Assembly (NCBI GenBank): GCA_030323885.1
Contig: CM059188.1
Location: forward strand, 113,192,776-113,256,775
Source: Branchipolynoe longqiensis
Lineage: Eukaryota; Annelida; Polychaeta; Phyllodocida; Polynoidae
Direction of reading: 5' to 3'
DNA length: 64,000 nt
The notes under the pieces are model-generated. The model did no database searches. It had not been told where the DNA came from and saw only the letters and a program-made list of their open reading frames with translations. The position numbers and the translations under genes are program-made. The first letter of the stretch is position 1, and every line of letters starts with the position of its first letter. This document shows positions 40,703 through 50,690 of the stretch, one piece after another.

Positions 40703-41030
40703 TGGTTGGTTTTTGGAGTTTTACGTCCTTGCAAATTCTAAGGTTATATCAGGATGGGTACTGACTTGTGACAGTGCGTCATGGTGACTTTGTAGTGCTG
40801 CCCCACTGGGAAATCAGGCCACTGGCACCTTGATTCGGTATCCCACACAGTCACATTATCCGGATACTGTGCTAACCAGTCCTTGTCCTATCCTATTAAT
40901 GCCAAGTGCCAGGCTAGGAAGTGACAAGTATCAATTGTATAAGTCAATGTTTTGACTCGGTTGGGATTTGAACTCCCAAGCTTCCGCACAGGAAGCCTGC
41001 AGTCTACCGATTCAGTCACTGCGTCCGGTT
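40703..41030 (-). mobile_element. SINE-A copy, full length
   Basis: Tail GGTTGGTTTTTGGAGTTTTA to head CAGTCACTGCGTCCGGT. Confidence 0.85.
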
Positions 41031-41101
41031 GGGTCCCAATTAGAAGGCTGCTGTAATGTACAACACGGCCACCTTCAGGTAGCCCCCCCCCCCCCCCCCC
41101 C

Positions 41102-41197
41102 TTGCGTGCGGAAGGTCAGAAGTTTGGTTCCCGGTCGAGTCAAACCAACAACTTATAAAATTGATACCTGTCGCTTCCTAGCCTGGTGCTCGGCATT
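41102..41197 (+). mobile_element. SINE-A 5' part, split by the GC-rich element
   Basis: From TTGCGTGCGGAAGGTC (after a poly-C run at 41083-41100) to GGTGCTCGGCATT. It continues at 43031. Confidence 0.85.
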
Positions 41198-41364
41198 GGT
41201 CGTAATGCGAGCATTGCGCTTGATGCGTGGAGAGGAAGAGACCCTCCCCCGGCCTCCCCGGTCGTCGCGCAGCATTCGCACCTCGCGCGACGTCCGCCTC
41301 TCAGCTTTCTCGCCCTCCCCGGCCCGCTGCTTTCGCACCTCACCTGTCACCGCCATCCTGCCCT

Positions 41365-41400
41365 CCCTTATAAGGCTGCCCGCCGGCCTCCCTCAGTCAC
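41365..41400 (+). promoter_or_regulatory. TATA-like box and initiator in the GC-rich element
   Basis: TTATAAGG at 41367-41374 is the only AT-rich island in this GC-rich block. About 22-25 bp on is CCTCAGTCACT (from 41389), which fits an initiator. The ORF ATG follows at 41498. Pol II promoter function is inferred. Confidence 0.45.
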
Positions 41401-41497
41401 TCGCCTTCCAGCCCTCCTCCGCGCTCTGCCTTTTCCTTTGGCTATCCACCACCGCTGCTCCACCTCGGACCACTGCATCTCCTCAGACCGCTCCAGC

Positions 41498-42499
41498 ATG
41501 CCCGGACACGGAAAGGGCAAGGGCCGCAAGAGCTCCCGGACAACCCTCATGGCCACGCCGGGACCCTCCTCGGGCTCGCCGGGAGGCTTCTCACCCTCTA
41601 CGGCCCAGGCGTCTCCCTCGGCGCCCTCGGGCCGCCCCTCGGGCAGCGAGACAGCCGCGATCCTCGAGGCCCTCCACCGCCTCACCACCCGCATGGACGC
41701 CCTCGAGTCAGGGGGCGCCCAAGCAGCACCGGAGTGCCCCCCGCCTGCGCCGAGGCGGCAGGCCGCCTACATCACGCCGGCCGCCCTAGCACCTCGGGCG
41801 CGCGCCGCGGCTGGGACCCGTCCCCCGCCGCCACCTCAAGCGACTCTGCCGGGGGCAGTACACCCCCAATACGAACCTACAGCCGCCTCACCGCTCCAAG
41901 CTGCGCCCGCTCCACCCCCCGCATACCTCCAGGAGGCGCTGGGTGAGCCCACGCCCGCCGCCCTCACCCAAGCCACCCCGGCAGCACCAGCCCCCCTAGG
42001 CGAGGATTGTCCCCGAGGCGCACACCTGCCCCGGGCCCAAGTCGACACCCGCATCGCCTACGACAGGCAGACTCACGGGGCCCCCTGCCCCGCCTGGAAC
42101 CGCGAGCCCACCTCGTGCGATCGGGCCCCCGTCGGGGAGGCCCACGGCGAGGTGGGGAACAAACACCGGCACGTATGCGCCTACTGCGCCAACGTATGGC
42201 GCATACTCACGATGCACAGCGAGGCCCGGCTGCCCCCCCCCCCGGCCGGCCCGGGGGGCCCTCCCCGGCGCCTCACCCACACACTGCCGACGACCCGTGA
42301 CCCCACCGACAACCCCCAGCGACCACCGACCGAAACACCGCCCAGACAGAGCCGGGGACCATCACCTCGCACCTCACGCCCCAGACACAGCCCAGCCTCA
42401 CGAGGAACCCTCCCCAGACAGCGCAGCCGCCGACCATCACGACACCGCCTTCATCAACCCGCCCGACCCGACCCCGACCCCCACCCCGCCCAGCCCTGA
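41498..42499 (+). CDS. Proline-rich Gag-like ORF of the GC-rich element
   Basis: A 333-codon frame. I chose the ATG at 41498 because it lies downstream of the TATA-like box and begins a basic stretch, PGHGKGKGRKSSR. Order: basic N-terminus; Ser/Pro/Gly-rich linker; a short amphipathic helix (AAILEALHRLTTRMDALES, about residues 50-70); a long Pro/Ala linker; then a Cys/His cluster at about residues 200-245 with CPAWN...C, HRHVCAYC and MHSE in order, which could bind zinc. This layout (helix, disordered linker, Cys/His cluster) resembles retroelement Gag/ORF1 proteins, but I do not recognise the family. After a poly-C run at 42232-42243 this frame becomes Pro/Arg-rich, while the +1 frame stays open to 42710 with more varied residues, so a slippage frameshift there is likely. 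Confidence 0.55.
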   Translation: MPGHGKGKGRKSSRTTLMATPGPSSGSPGGFSPSTAQASPSAPSGRPSGSETAAILEALHRLTTRMDALESGGAQAAPECPPPAPRRQAAYITPAALAPRARAAAGTRPPPPPQATLPGAVHPQYEPTAASPLQAAPAPPPAYLQEALGEPTPAALTQATPAAPAPLGEDCPRGAHLPRAQVDTRIAYDRQTHGAPCPAWNREPTSCDRAPVGEAHGEVGNKHRHVCAYCANVWRILTMHSEARLPPPPAGPGGPPRRLTHTLPTTRDPTDNPQRPPTETPPRQSRGPSPRTSRPRHSPASRGTLPRQRSRRPSRHRLHQPARPDPDPHPAQP

Positions 42500-42968
42500 G
42501 GACTTCGCTGCCCCCCTGCTCGACCCTCGCCGGACCTCCTCACCGCAGCCCCACAAGGAGCGGGCCTCCCCTTTTGGCCGCCCGCTCCCTGTCCACGTAG
42601 GCCCCGGACACACCATCACACCCAGACCTTCAACCTCCCCAGCCTCCGCCAAGAACCCCGCCCAAGCCTCGCCTGGGTTCCCTCCCACGCTACCCCGGCC
42701 CAGGCCCTGACCTCAGACGCAGCCTACGCCTCGGGCCCCCGCCTCGGGCGCGCCTCGAGCCCTCTCCTCCATTTTGGTGGAGGGCTCCTCGGCGCCCCCC
42801 CACCCTCACATGAACTCATATCACCACTCTGACTTTTTGATCCTTATGAGCCCCTCTTCTACATTTATTCATTGTTCTGTTGCTCCTCATGAGCCCTGCT
42901 TTGATTTGTACCTTGTACTGTTGCTCCTCATGAGCCTCCTCACTGTTGCCGTGTTACCCTCTGTTGCC

Positions 42969-42992
42969 AGAGGCGTCCCAATAAACGCCTCT
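42969..42992 (+). terminator. Hairpin presenting an AATAAA signal
   Basis: Stem AGAGGCGT / ACGCCTCT (8 bp, perfect); the AATAAA (42980-42985) spans loop and stem edge. It lies about 45 nt before the 3' border of the insertion, so it probably directs 3' processing of the element's transcript. Confidence 0.6.
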
Positions 42993-43030
42993 TCTCTCCA
43001 CCACCGCCTTGCCTTCTTCCTTTTCGCACA

Positions 43031-43235
43031 TCAATAGGATATGGTAAGGACTGGTTAGCTCAGTGTCAGGATAAGGTAACTGAGTGGGATATCGGGTCAT
43101 GGTGCTGGTGGCCTGGTCTCCCAGGGGGGGCAGCACTGTTAACTTAAAATGAGTGTGCACTGTCACAAGTCGGTACCCATCCTGATATGACCTTAGATGC
43201 TGCTGGGATGGAAACCTCCAACAACAAACCAACCA
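43031..43235 (+). mobile_element. SINE-A 3' part
   Basis: Resumes TCAATAGGATATGGTAAGG and ends GGAAACCTCCAACAACAAACC. Confidence 0.85.
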
Positions 43236-43324
43236 TCAGGTAGCCGCCTCGGTTGAGGCGATCCTATTAATAACGCTGAGTGGTGGGCATAGCACCCCTA
43301 CCCCCCCGCCCCCACCCAACCTTA

Positions 43325-43620
43325 TCGGGCGCGGTGGCCGAATCGGTAGAGCGCGGTCTTCGTGTGTGGGAGATCGGGAGTTCTGTTCCTGGTGGAGTCA
43401 AACCAATGACTTATCAAATTGATACTTGTTGCCTCCTAGCTTGGCGCTCGGCATTAATAGGATAGGGCAAAGACTCGTTGGCTCAGTGTCAGGATAATGT
43501 GACTGAGTGGGATATTGGATCATGGTTCTGGCATGTAGTCATCTCCCAGTGGGGTAGCACTATAAAGACTTTAGATGCTGTCAGGACGTAAAACTCCAAC
43601 AACCAACCAACCAACCAACT
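43325..43620 (+). mobile_element. SINE-A copy with an internal deletion
   Basis: Head CGGGCGCGGTGGCCGAATCG. After AGCACTATAAAG about 40 bp are missing, and the sequence jumps to ACTTTAGATGCTGTCAGG. Tail (CCAA)n. Confidence 0.85.
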
Positions 43621-43713
43621 ACCTTCCCATCCCGCGTCACCCCCGCCTGTACTCAACCCCCCCCCCCCCCCGACCACCCCCACCCTCACCCCCACCGAGG
43701 GAGAGGTAGACAC

Positions 43714-44218
43714 CCGGTGTGCCGGTTTCACCCGTGCGCCAGTTTCAGCCGTGCTCATAGACTCAAACTCAAGGCATTGTCAATGGTCATGAGCAATCTT
43801 TCTACAGAAATACAGAAAAAGTGAAATATCTCTAAAACCACACCACCTATTAACAAATCGCTTGGTACACATATAGAAAACATCTTTACCAAAAGGATTA
43901 TATTAAATTTATAAGGTTAGGGTTCTTCATTTCTATTAATTTTGAATAAAACTAATGTTTTGCACTGCGCGTACAGTCAAACTCGAGGCATTGTCAATGG
44001 TGGTGAGCAATCTTCATACAGAAAATCCAGGAAAAGTGAAATATCTCTAAAACCACACCACCTAGAAACAAATCGCTTGATACACATATAGAAAACATCT
44101 TTACCAAAAACATTATATTAAATTTATAAGGTTAGTGACTCACGACCATTGACAATGCCTTGATTTTGAGTCTATGAGCACAGCTGAAACTGACAGTGAG
44201 CTGAAACCGCCACACCGG
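43714..44218. mobile_element. MITE M4 copy 2, about 80-bp inverted ends and internal duplication
   Basis: Ends CCGGTGTGCCGGTTTCA and the inverse of CCGGTGTGGCGGTTTCA. Arms extend through GTGCTCATAGACTCAAA and GGCATTGTCAATGGTC. The interior holds two direct repeats (43766-43920 and 43976-44150) sharing GTGAAATATCTCTAAAACC and ACATATAGAAAACATC. Confidence 0.8.
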
Positions 44219-45269
44219 TAAATAGGTGCAAAGCACACAACTATTAGCCCAGCATGTGATTTATTATTGAAGCAAAAGAGGGAGCCACTAGGAGTGTCAT
44301 ATTACATGTACCTTGTTGTTATATGTCATAGGATGACCTCGTTCAGTTAGTAATTCCTTCAGTAAATCTGGTATATATATTTGTGTAAAGCCAATTCCTG
44401 TTTTTAAGAAGCACAAGCATATTGGAAAATAATTATAGACATCAGATGAAATTATCAATTTAAGATTAGCTTAAGACTTTACTTGACTCTACTTGGTAGA
44501 GTATTTTATATAATGCCCGTTTGACCAAATGGACCCTACCAATTGCCTGTCAACATATATTTAATTCTTTTGGATTTAAATCTACCTGGCCCTTAAGATC
44601 TACTATTACATTTATTTATTTCATGACCTCCCTTACCCCACCCCTACTACACCTTGTTTCAACACCTATTACCTAACATTTTCCTTAAAATTGATGTAAA
44701 TCCCGTCTGATGTAAGTCCCCACTGCAATCTCAGACTTCCGATCGATTCATTCGGCCACACAATACAAAAGACTTGTGATAGGATCCCATGATGGGTGGG
44801 TTTCTCGTATTTGGTATTGGTGAGTGGATCCACTGATTTGCATATTTACACTATATATCTGTGTATTGGAGATATGTTATATGTTTTTTTTATAAAGAAG
44901 AGAGAAAAACAAAGGAAGAAAGAAATGTTTAAAGACAATTCTAGAATCATGCCATACCATGTGATGCATATTCACTGAATGCATAATACTTTTATTGAAC
45001 TGGAATTGTATGTGGTTACTATTATAACTAATAGTTCATTTATATTATGCTTCTATTATTGAACAGGATTTGGATGTGGTTATCATTGCAACTGATAGTT
45101 TCATTTATGTACTAACAAATTGTACTAAACAGCCAGAAGACCAGTGCTCTGGCACTGACAAAAGGCATTATTCACTGAATAAACTACATTTTAGTAAAAA
45201 AAAAAAAAGAAGAAAAAAAAAAAGAAGCAACAAACGCGAGAAATTGATGACCTGCTTGGTAGCAATGAC
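44219..45269. other. Unassigned 1-kb AT-rich stretch
   Basis: No gene supported. Poly-A/AG runs lie at 44897-44928 and 45198-45235. Short frames are unrecognised. The related phrases TGAACTGGAATTGTATGTGG and TGAACAGGATTTGGATGTGG (44997 and 45060) indicate a roughly 65-bp internal duplication. Confidence 0.4.
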
Positions 45270-45475
45270 TTACAAGGATAGGGCAAGGATTGGTTAGCTC
45301 AATGTCAGAATAATGTGACTGAGTGGGATATTGAGTCATGGTGCTCGTGTCCTGACTTCCCAGTGGGGCAGCACTCCAAAGTCGCTATGAATGTGCACTG
45401 TCAGAAGTCGGTACCCGTCTTGATATGACCTTTGATGTTGCTAGGACATAAAACTCCAAAAACCAATCAACCAGC
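45270..45475 (+). mobile_element. SINE-A 3' two-thirds
   Basis: From GGATAGGGCAAGGATTGG to CTCCAAAAACCAATCAACC; 5' truncated. Confidence 0.8.
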
Positions 45476-45676
45476 CGAGACACCAAAGGGACATTTAACA
45501 CAGAGGGTTACAGTACAGATAGATAGGAACTAGCAAACAAACAAGACAATAATAATACATGTGGTATGAGAATTATATAGATATTAATATTCGCATAAAG
45601 GTGTTTATATGTCACATATATGATAATGGGCTTGCACAGTCAGTTTAATAAGAGATAATGCCACAATCCACACACT

Positions 45677-45906
45677 GAAAGTTTGTTTTATTTTTAACGA
45701 CGCCTCTAGAGCACATTGATTTTCATCATCGGCTATTGGACGTCAAACACATGGTCAGTCTGACATATTTGTTCACAGGAAACCCGCTGCCACCACATAG
45801 GCTACTCTTTCCAATAAGCAGCAAGGGGTCTTTTATATGCACTTTCCCACAGATAGGACAGCACATACCACATCCATTGATGAACCAGTTGTGGACCACT
45901 GGTTCC
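45677..45906 (-). mobile_element. SINE-B copy, head missing
   Basis: Tail GAAAGTTTGTTTTATTTTTA to GTGGACCACTGGTTCC; 5' truncated. Confidence 0.8.
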
Positions 45907-46145
45907 ATACTCTGAAGCCCCATGTGTACAGCCTTGTCCTGTTGATCTATCTTGATACATTACATTCTCCTCGATGACTGTTTAATCATTGAGTAGGCTG
46001 CGTAGGCAAACACAGGTGGCACGAGTACATATTGTGTTCCGGGACCAGACTGCGCATTGCGAATGATAGGATTCACCGATGCGGTGTGTTCGTGAATGCT
46101 TCTCGATGTCAGTACGTCTACTCATAGCCGTAGCTAGGAATTTGT

Positions 46146-46223
46146 TGGTATCCCAGTGGGGCAGCACTATAAAGTCGCCATGAGTGCGCACTGTCACAAG
46201 TCCGTACCCGTCCTGATATGACC
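46146..46223 (+). mobile_element. SINE-A, 3' part, split by MITE M3
   Basis: GGTATCCCAGTGGGGCAGC to CGTCCTGATATGACC; continues at 47231 with TTAGATTTTGCTAGGAGG. Confidence 0.8.
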
Positions 46224-46226
46224 TGA

Positions 46227-47230
46227 AGGCTCAGTCATATACACGTTAATGGACGTAGTTGAACGTAGTGGAGGCTAACGTAGTTGAACGTGGTTGAACG
46301 TGGTTGAACGTGGTTGAACGTAGTTGAACGTAGTTGAACGTAGTTGAACGTAGTTGAACGTAGTTGAACGTAGTTGAACGTAGTTGAACGTAGTTGAACG
46401 TAGTTGAACGTAGTTGAACATAGTTGAACATAGTTGAACATAGTTGAACATAGTTGAACATAGTTGAACATAGTTGAACATAGTTGAACATAGTTGAACA
46501 TAGTTGAACATAGTTGAACATAGTTGAACATAGTTGAACATAGTTGAAACATAGTTGAACATAGTTGAACATAGTTGAACATAGTTGAACATAGTTGAAC
46601 ATAGTTGAACATAGTTGAACATAGTTGAACATAGTTGAACATAGTTGAACATAGTTGAACATAGTTGAACATAGTTGAACATAGTTGAACATAGTTGAAC
46701 ATAGTTGAACATAGTTGAACATAGTTGAACATAGTTGAACATAGTTGAACATAGTTGAACATAGTTGAACATAGTTGAACATAGTTGAACATAGTTGAAC
46801 ATAGTTGAACATAGTTGAACATAGTTGAACATAGTTGAACATAGTTGAACATAGTTGAACATAGTTGAACATAGTTGAACATAGTTGAACATAGTTGAAC
46901 ATAGTTGAACATAGTTGAACATAGTTGAACATAGTTGAACATAGTTGAACATAGTTGAACATAGGTGAACATAGTTGAACATAGTTGAACATAGTTGAAC
47001 ATAGTTGAACATAGTTGAACATAGTTGAACATAGTTGAACATAGTTGAACATAGTTGAACATAGTTGAACATAGTTGAACATAGTTGAACATAGTTGAAC
47101 ATAGTTGAACGGACCAACATCCGTACTTCTCTTGTACGTTCCACTACGGTCAACGACATTCAACTACGTTCAACTATGTTAGCCTCCACTACATTCAACT
47201 ATGTCCATTAACATGTATGTGACAGGGCCT
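46227..47230. mobile_element. MITE M3-like element with an expanded 10-mer core
   Basis: A 1,004-bp element. TIRs AGGCTCAGTCATATACACG and the inverse of AGGCCCTGTCACATACATG (24 of 28 match); arms continue to about 68 bp (GTAGTGGAGGCTAAC in both). The right flank TTA (47231-47233) and left flank TGA (46224-46226, presumably mutated TTA) fit insertion in the SINE-A motif GACCTTAGATG. It has the same TTA target and GTCA-type ends as the elements at 8391 and 55385. Confidence 0.8.
46281..47110. repeat. Decamer array, about 83 units of CRTAGTTGAA
   Basis: The first roughly 14 units are CGTAGTTGAA or close variants. From 46420 on, nearly all are CATAGTTGAA with only a 1-bp insertion (about 46547) and one substitution (about 46964). 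Ten-bp periodicity leaves all three minus frames open for about 290 codons (STMFNYVQLC repeats), a by-product. Confidence 0.95.
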
Positions 47231-47268
47231 TTAGATTTTGCTAGGAGGTAAAACCACAAAGAAATAAA
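47231..47268 (+). mobile_element. SINE-A tail after M3
   Basis: TTAGATTTTGCTAGGAGG then TAAAACCACAAAG; completes the copy at 46146. Confidence 0.75.
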
Positions 47269-47567
47269 CAGGCATTTTTTATTTAATTTTGTTGTTGTAA
47301 ATGATCATCTTAGCTTATTCAGCGAATAAAGGTATTTTTTCAGCGCCGAGGCACTGGTCTTTTGGCCATATCATGTTACATTCATTCATGTTTATAATAG
47401 AGTCCAAAATTAATGAGAGTTTGATACAAAGAAGAAAAAAAAGAATAGTGCTGTTACCCAATAGCATTGAGAGATAACAGGGTGTACATTTGATATATTC
47501 AGTGTCAAGGTTAGGGTAGATTTGTACGAAGATAATAATTTTGTTGGTGTCACAGATAAGTTCTTGG

Positions 47568-47806
47568 ACCGGATGGTTGATTGGTTGATTGTTGGAGTTT
47601 TACATCCCGTCAACATGTCAGGTCATATCAGGACAGCTGCCGAATTGCGGTGCTGGCAGCCTGGGAGACCAGGCTGCCAGCACCATGACCTGATATCTCA
47701 CTCAGTCACATTATCCTGAGCCAACCAGTCCTTGCCCTATCATAATAATGCCAAGTGCCTGGCTAGGAAGCAACAAGTGTCAATTTATAAGTCATTGGTT
47801 TGACTT
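47568..47806 (-). mobile_element. SINE-A copy, head missing
   Basis: Tail GGTTGATTGGTTGATTGTTG to GTCATTGGTTTGACTTTT. The CTGCCAGCACC segment is locally rearranged (GTGCTGGCAGCCTGGGAG inverted beside it). Confidence 0.8.
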
Positions 47807-47807
47807 T

Positions 47808-48122
47808 TGTTTTTAAATAACCAATATAACTACAGCAAGGATTTACAGTAGTTTATGATTGCATAGTTTAGTTATATGTCCATTTTAATCTGGATAGTCC
47901 ATTACATAAACAATAAATATAGCTTTGCAGTACAGGCTTTCACTACATGCACCAGCACAAATGCTCCTGATACCCCCAGCCAAGGCCTGGGTCATTGAAG
48001 TCAGATCATTTTGCACACGGCCCGTGTAGTTTTAGGTTTAACTCGGGGTGTTCTATTTGAAATTCTGACTCTGACCACTCGGATGATCCGAATGGCCCGG
48101 ACCGTCATAATCGAACACGGCC
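47808..48122 (+). mobile_element. MITE M5, right two-thirds
   Basis: AAATAACCAATATAACTACAGC to AATCGAACACGGCCG; the left end is replaced by the SINE-A above. Confidence 0.65.
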
Positions 48123-48171
48123 GTATAATGAAGACGGAGTGAGTGTGCAATACTGGTGTGGCGTTTTATCG

Positions 48172-48466
48172 GTGCAGTGGTAGATCGTGGGATTCGAGTC
48201 CCTGATCGAGTCAAACCAATAACTTAGAGATTTATACTTGTCTCTTCCTAGCCAGATGCTCAGCATTATTAGGATAGGGCAAGGACTGGTTGGATCATTG
48301 TCAGGATAATGTGAGAGTAGGATATAAGGGCATGGTGCTGGTGGCCTAGTCTCCCAATGGAGCAGCACAATAAAGTCGCCATGAGTGTTCTGCACTGTCA
48401 CAAGTCGGTACCTGTCCTGATATGACCTTCGATGTTGCCAGGATGTAAAACTCCAACAACCAAATA
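48172..48466 (+). mobile_element. SINE-A copy, box A missing
   Basis: Starts GTGGTAGATCGTGGGATTCG; tail TGTAAAACTCCAACAACC. Confidence 0.85.
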
Positions 48467-48686
48467 CAAAAATTGATACTTGTCGCTACTTAGCTGAGGA
48501 CAAGGACTGGTTTGCTCAGCATCGGGATAATGTGACCTCGTGGGATACTGGGTCCAGTTGCCGGTGATCCCGTCATCCAGTCAAGAAACAGTATAAAGTC
48601 ACCATGAGTGTGCACAGTCAAAAGTTGGGAGCTGTCCTGATATGACCTTAGATGTTGCCAGGATGTACAACTCAAACAAACAAACT
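48467..48686 (+). mobile_element. SINE-A copy in tandem, diverged
   Basis: Starts within the body (AAAATTGATACTTGTCGCTA) directly after the previous tail. Several small deletions. Tail GTACAACTCAAACAAACAAA. Confidence 0.8.
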
Positions 48687-48839
48687 TATCAAGCACTCAA
48701 CTCAAACAATTGCAATGCGAATGTACGGGCCTACTAGCAAGGTGCCTTGACTAGACCTCACCATTATTCCATTTGTAGGCCTAATTGTAGCAATTGTCTC
48801 ATTGGTGATGTAAATCCCTTTATAATTGTCACAACCTAG

Positions 48840-48950
48840 GCCGGCATTCGGCAATATTAGGGTAGAGCGAGGACTGGTTAGCACAGTTTCAGGATAATGT
48901 GACTGAGTGGGATATCGGGGCATAGTGCTTAGCGCCCTGTTCTCCCTATT
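48840..48950 (+). mobile_element. SINE-A middle fragment
   Basis: GGCATTCGGCAATATTAGGG to GCGCCCTGTTCTCCC; both ends lost. Confidence 0.75.
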
Positions 48951-49134
48951 AATATGGGGTCAATGGGACAAATAGAGCATTGAGATTACGGGGGCTCTTT
49001 ATCACCTTTTGCATATCTGCTGAAAGCTTGAAGCGCTGTTGATTTGAACCTATTCACCACCAGCTGCTCCAGAGATGGTTTATATGCACTGTATAGGCCT
49101 ATACCAGGTAGTCCAGTGAATCCTTCTCTCCCTA

Positions 49135-49715
49135 GCACCCCTCCTCCTCCACGCCTCCTCCACCACACCTCCTCCTCCACACCTCCTCCACACCTCCTCC
49201 ACCACCACCACACCTCCACTATCACCCCGCCACCACCACGCCTCCTCCACAAGACCTCCTCCACCATTCCTCCACCACACCTCCTACTTCACACCTCCTC
49301 CACACCTCCTCCACCACCACACCTCCACTATCACCCCTCCACCTCCACGCCTCCACTATCACCCCTCCACCTCCACGCCTCCTCCACCATACCTCCTCCA
49401 CCACCCCTCCTCCACCACCCCTCCTCCTTCACACCTCCTCCACACCTCCTCCACACCTCCTCCACACCTCCTCCACCACCACCACCACACCTGCACCACA
49501 CCTCCACTATCACCCCTCCCCCAGCACGCATCCTTCACCACACCTCCTCAACCCCCACTCCTCCACCCCCCCTCCTCCTCCACACCGTCACCACCATTCC
49601 TCCTCCAACACACCTTCTTCACCACTCACCACCCCACCCACCCCTCCACACCACCACCACCACCCACCACCCACCACCCACCACCCACCACCCCTCCTCC
49701 AACACGATAGACTAC
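49135..49715. repeat. ACCTCCTCC-type minisatellite
   Basis: 580 bp of CACACCTCCTCCAC and CACTATCACCCCTCCAC modules, then (ACCACCC)n. The strand lacks G almost entirely. Open frames are compositional. Confidence 0.9.
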
Positions 49716-50690
49716 ATCACCATTCCAGCGGCGCGGTGCATTGTGGGATGCATGGAAGAAAAACAAACCCACGAGAAGCACATGGCACAGTCTAATACAC
49801 TGGGTGCAGCTATGAAATGTCCTAGTTTCAGCTCATCTCAGCTCTTGTTTGAAACATATAATACCAAGTAAAAAAATAAAAATAAAAATAAAGATATTAA
49901 TCTTTTATCCAGCACTGCATTTACACCAATCTAATCAGCACATCTTATACCATCTGCATTTGGATTGAGACACATCTGGGCACTCAGACTAGTGTTAGAG
50001 CCATAGCCATAGTCATAGTCAGTTTTACTCATTTTATTCATGTTTTTTCTTTATGTCCTATGGTTAATAACATTTTTTGGGCTAGGAAATGGGTAGGGTC
50101 AATCAGAGATTGGTTATATATTTCTTTGAAACAAGTTTTTGTTGACACATTTGACATTTTAATATTTAGAACAAGAATTACAGAAAACTTATGTCTTATC
50201 AACAATTGTGATGTAAACATCAGCCTGTAAGGTGACTGAAATTGTATGTTTCTTAGCTCAAAATGCTTAATTAAGGAGAGTTGTGTAAAACACATTCATT
50301 ATATTATTATATTGCATCCATCCATCCATGTTTGTGCCAAATTGTTATATATTTTGATTAATTTTGAATATAATTCAAGTTTTACCCTACGCGTATCGGC
50401 AAACTCAATGGCCGTACACCTCTGCTTTGCTGCCAACGCCGTTTTCAGCGCATGCGCAGTCGGAACGGTGATCTAGTCTATTCCTTCACCAGCCCATATA
50501 CGCCATACCGCCAATAAGTCCAAGCATCGAATACAACGAGCGATGAATGAGAAAATAACCGCCCTTGCTGTCCATTAATCTTGTATAAGCTCGCCGGAAC
50601 CAGCGAGCGGTTCCATTTCCGGTGCAGTACTGAATGCCTGTTGTGCGCCGCTGGTACCTGACGATGACGCATACAGCATGTGTGTATGCC
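49716..50690. other. Unassigned, mostly AT-rich
   Basis: No gene supported. An (A)nT-rich run at 49870-49895 could be a retroposon tail. Position 50385-50660 is GC-richer (GCGCATGCGCAGTCGG), with only short unrecognised frames. Confidence 0.4.

Larger units (their letters stand above)
41198..43030 (+). mobile_element. GC-rich 1.83-kb insertion of unknown family
   Basis: Inserted between GCTCGGCATT and AATAGGAT of a SINE-A. The inserted DNA is strikingly GC-rich and proline-coding compared with its AT-richer surroundings. If the boundaries are read as CAT|TGGTCG and TTTTCGCA|CAT, the insert starts TG, ends CA and is flanked by CAT, as LTR-type termini would be. No second LTR copy, integrase or RT is present. 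Alternatives: a solo long LTR, a non-autonomous retroelement, or a retroposed gene without poly-A. Confidence 0.7.

Noticed and set aside
41186..41497. Extending the Gag-like ORF upstream to 41186
   Set aside because: The upstream part crosses the SINE boundary and lies before the TATA-like box, so it cannot belong to the element's transcript.
46281..47110. CRISPR-like look of regular short repeats
   Set aside because: Units are directly adjacent without spacers, in eukaryotic transposon context. The 49-bp satellite at 35.6 kb fails for the same reason.
46235..47163. Three overlapping minus-strand frames of about 290 codons (STMFNYVQLC repeats)
   Set aside because: They arise from the 10-bp periodicity, in which three units shift frame without a stop. 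All three frames encode the same decapeptide, so this is not a gene.
49044..49871. 275-codon frame over the CACCTCC array
   Set aside because: Repeat-driven; the non-repeat ends have no recognised domain.
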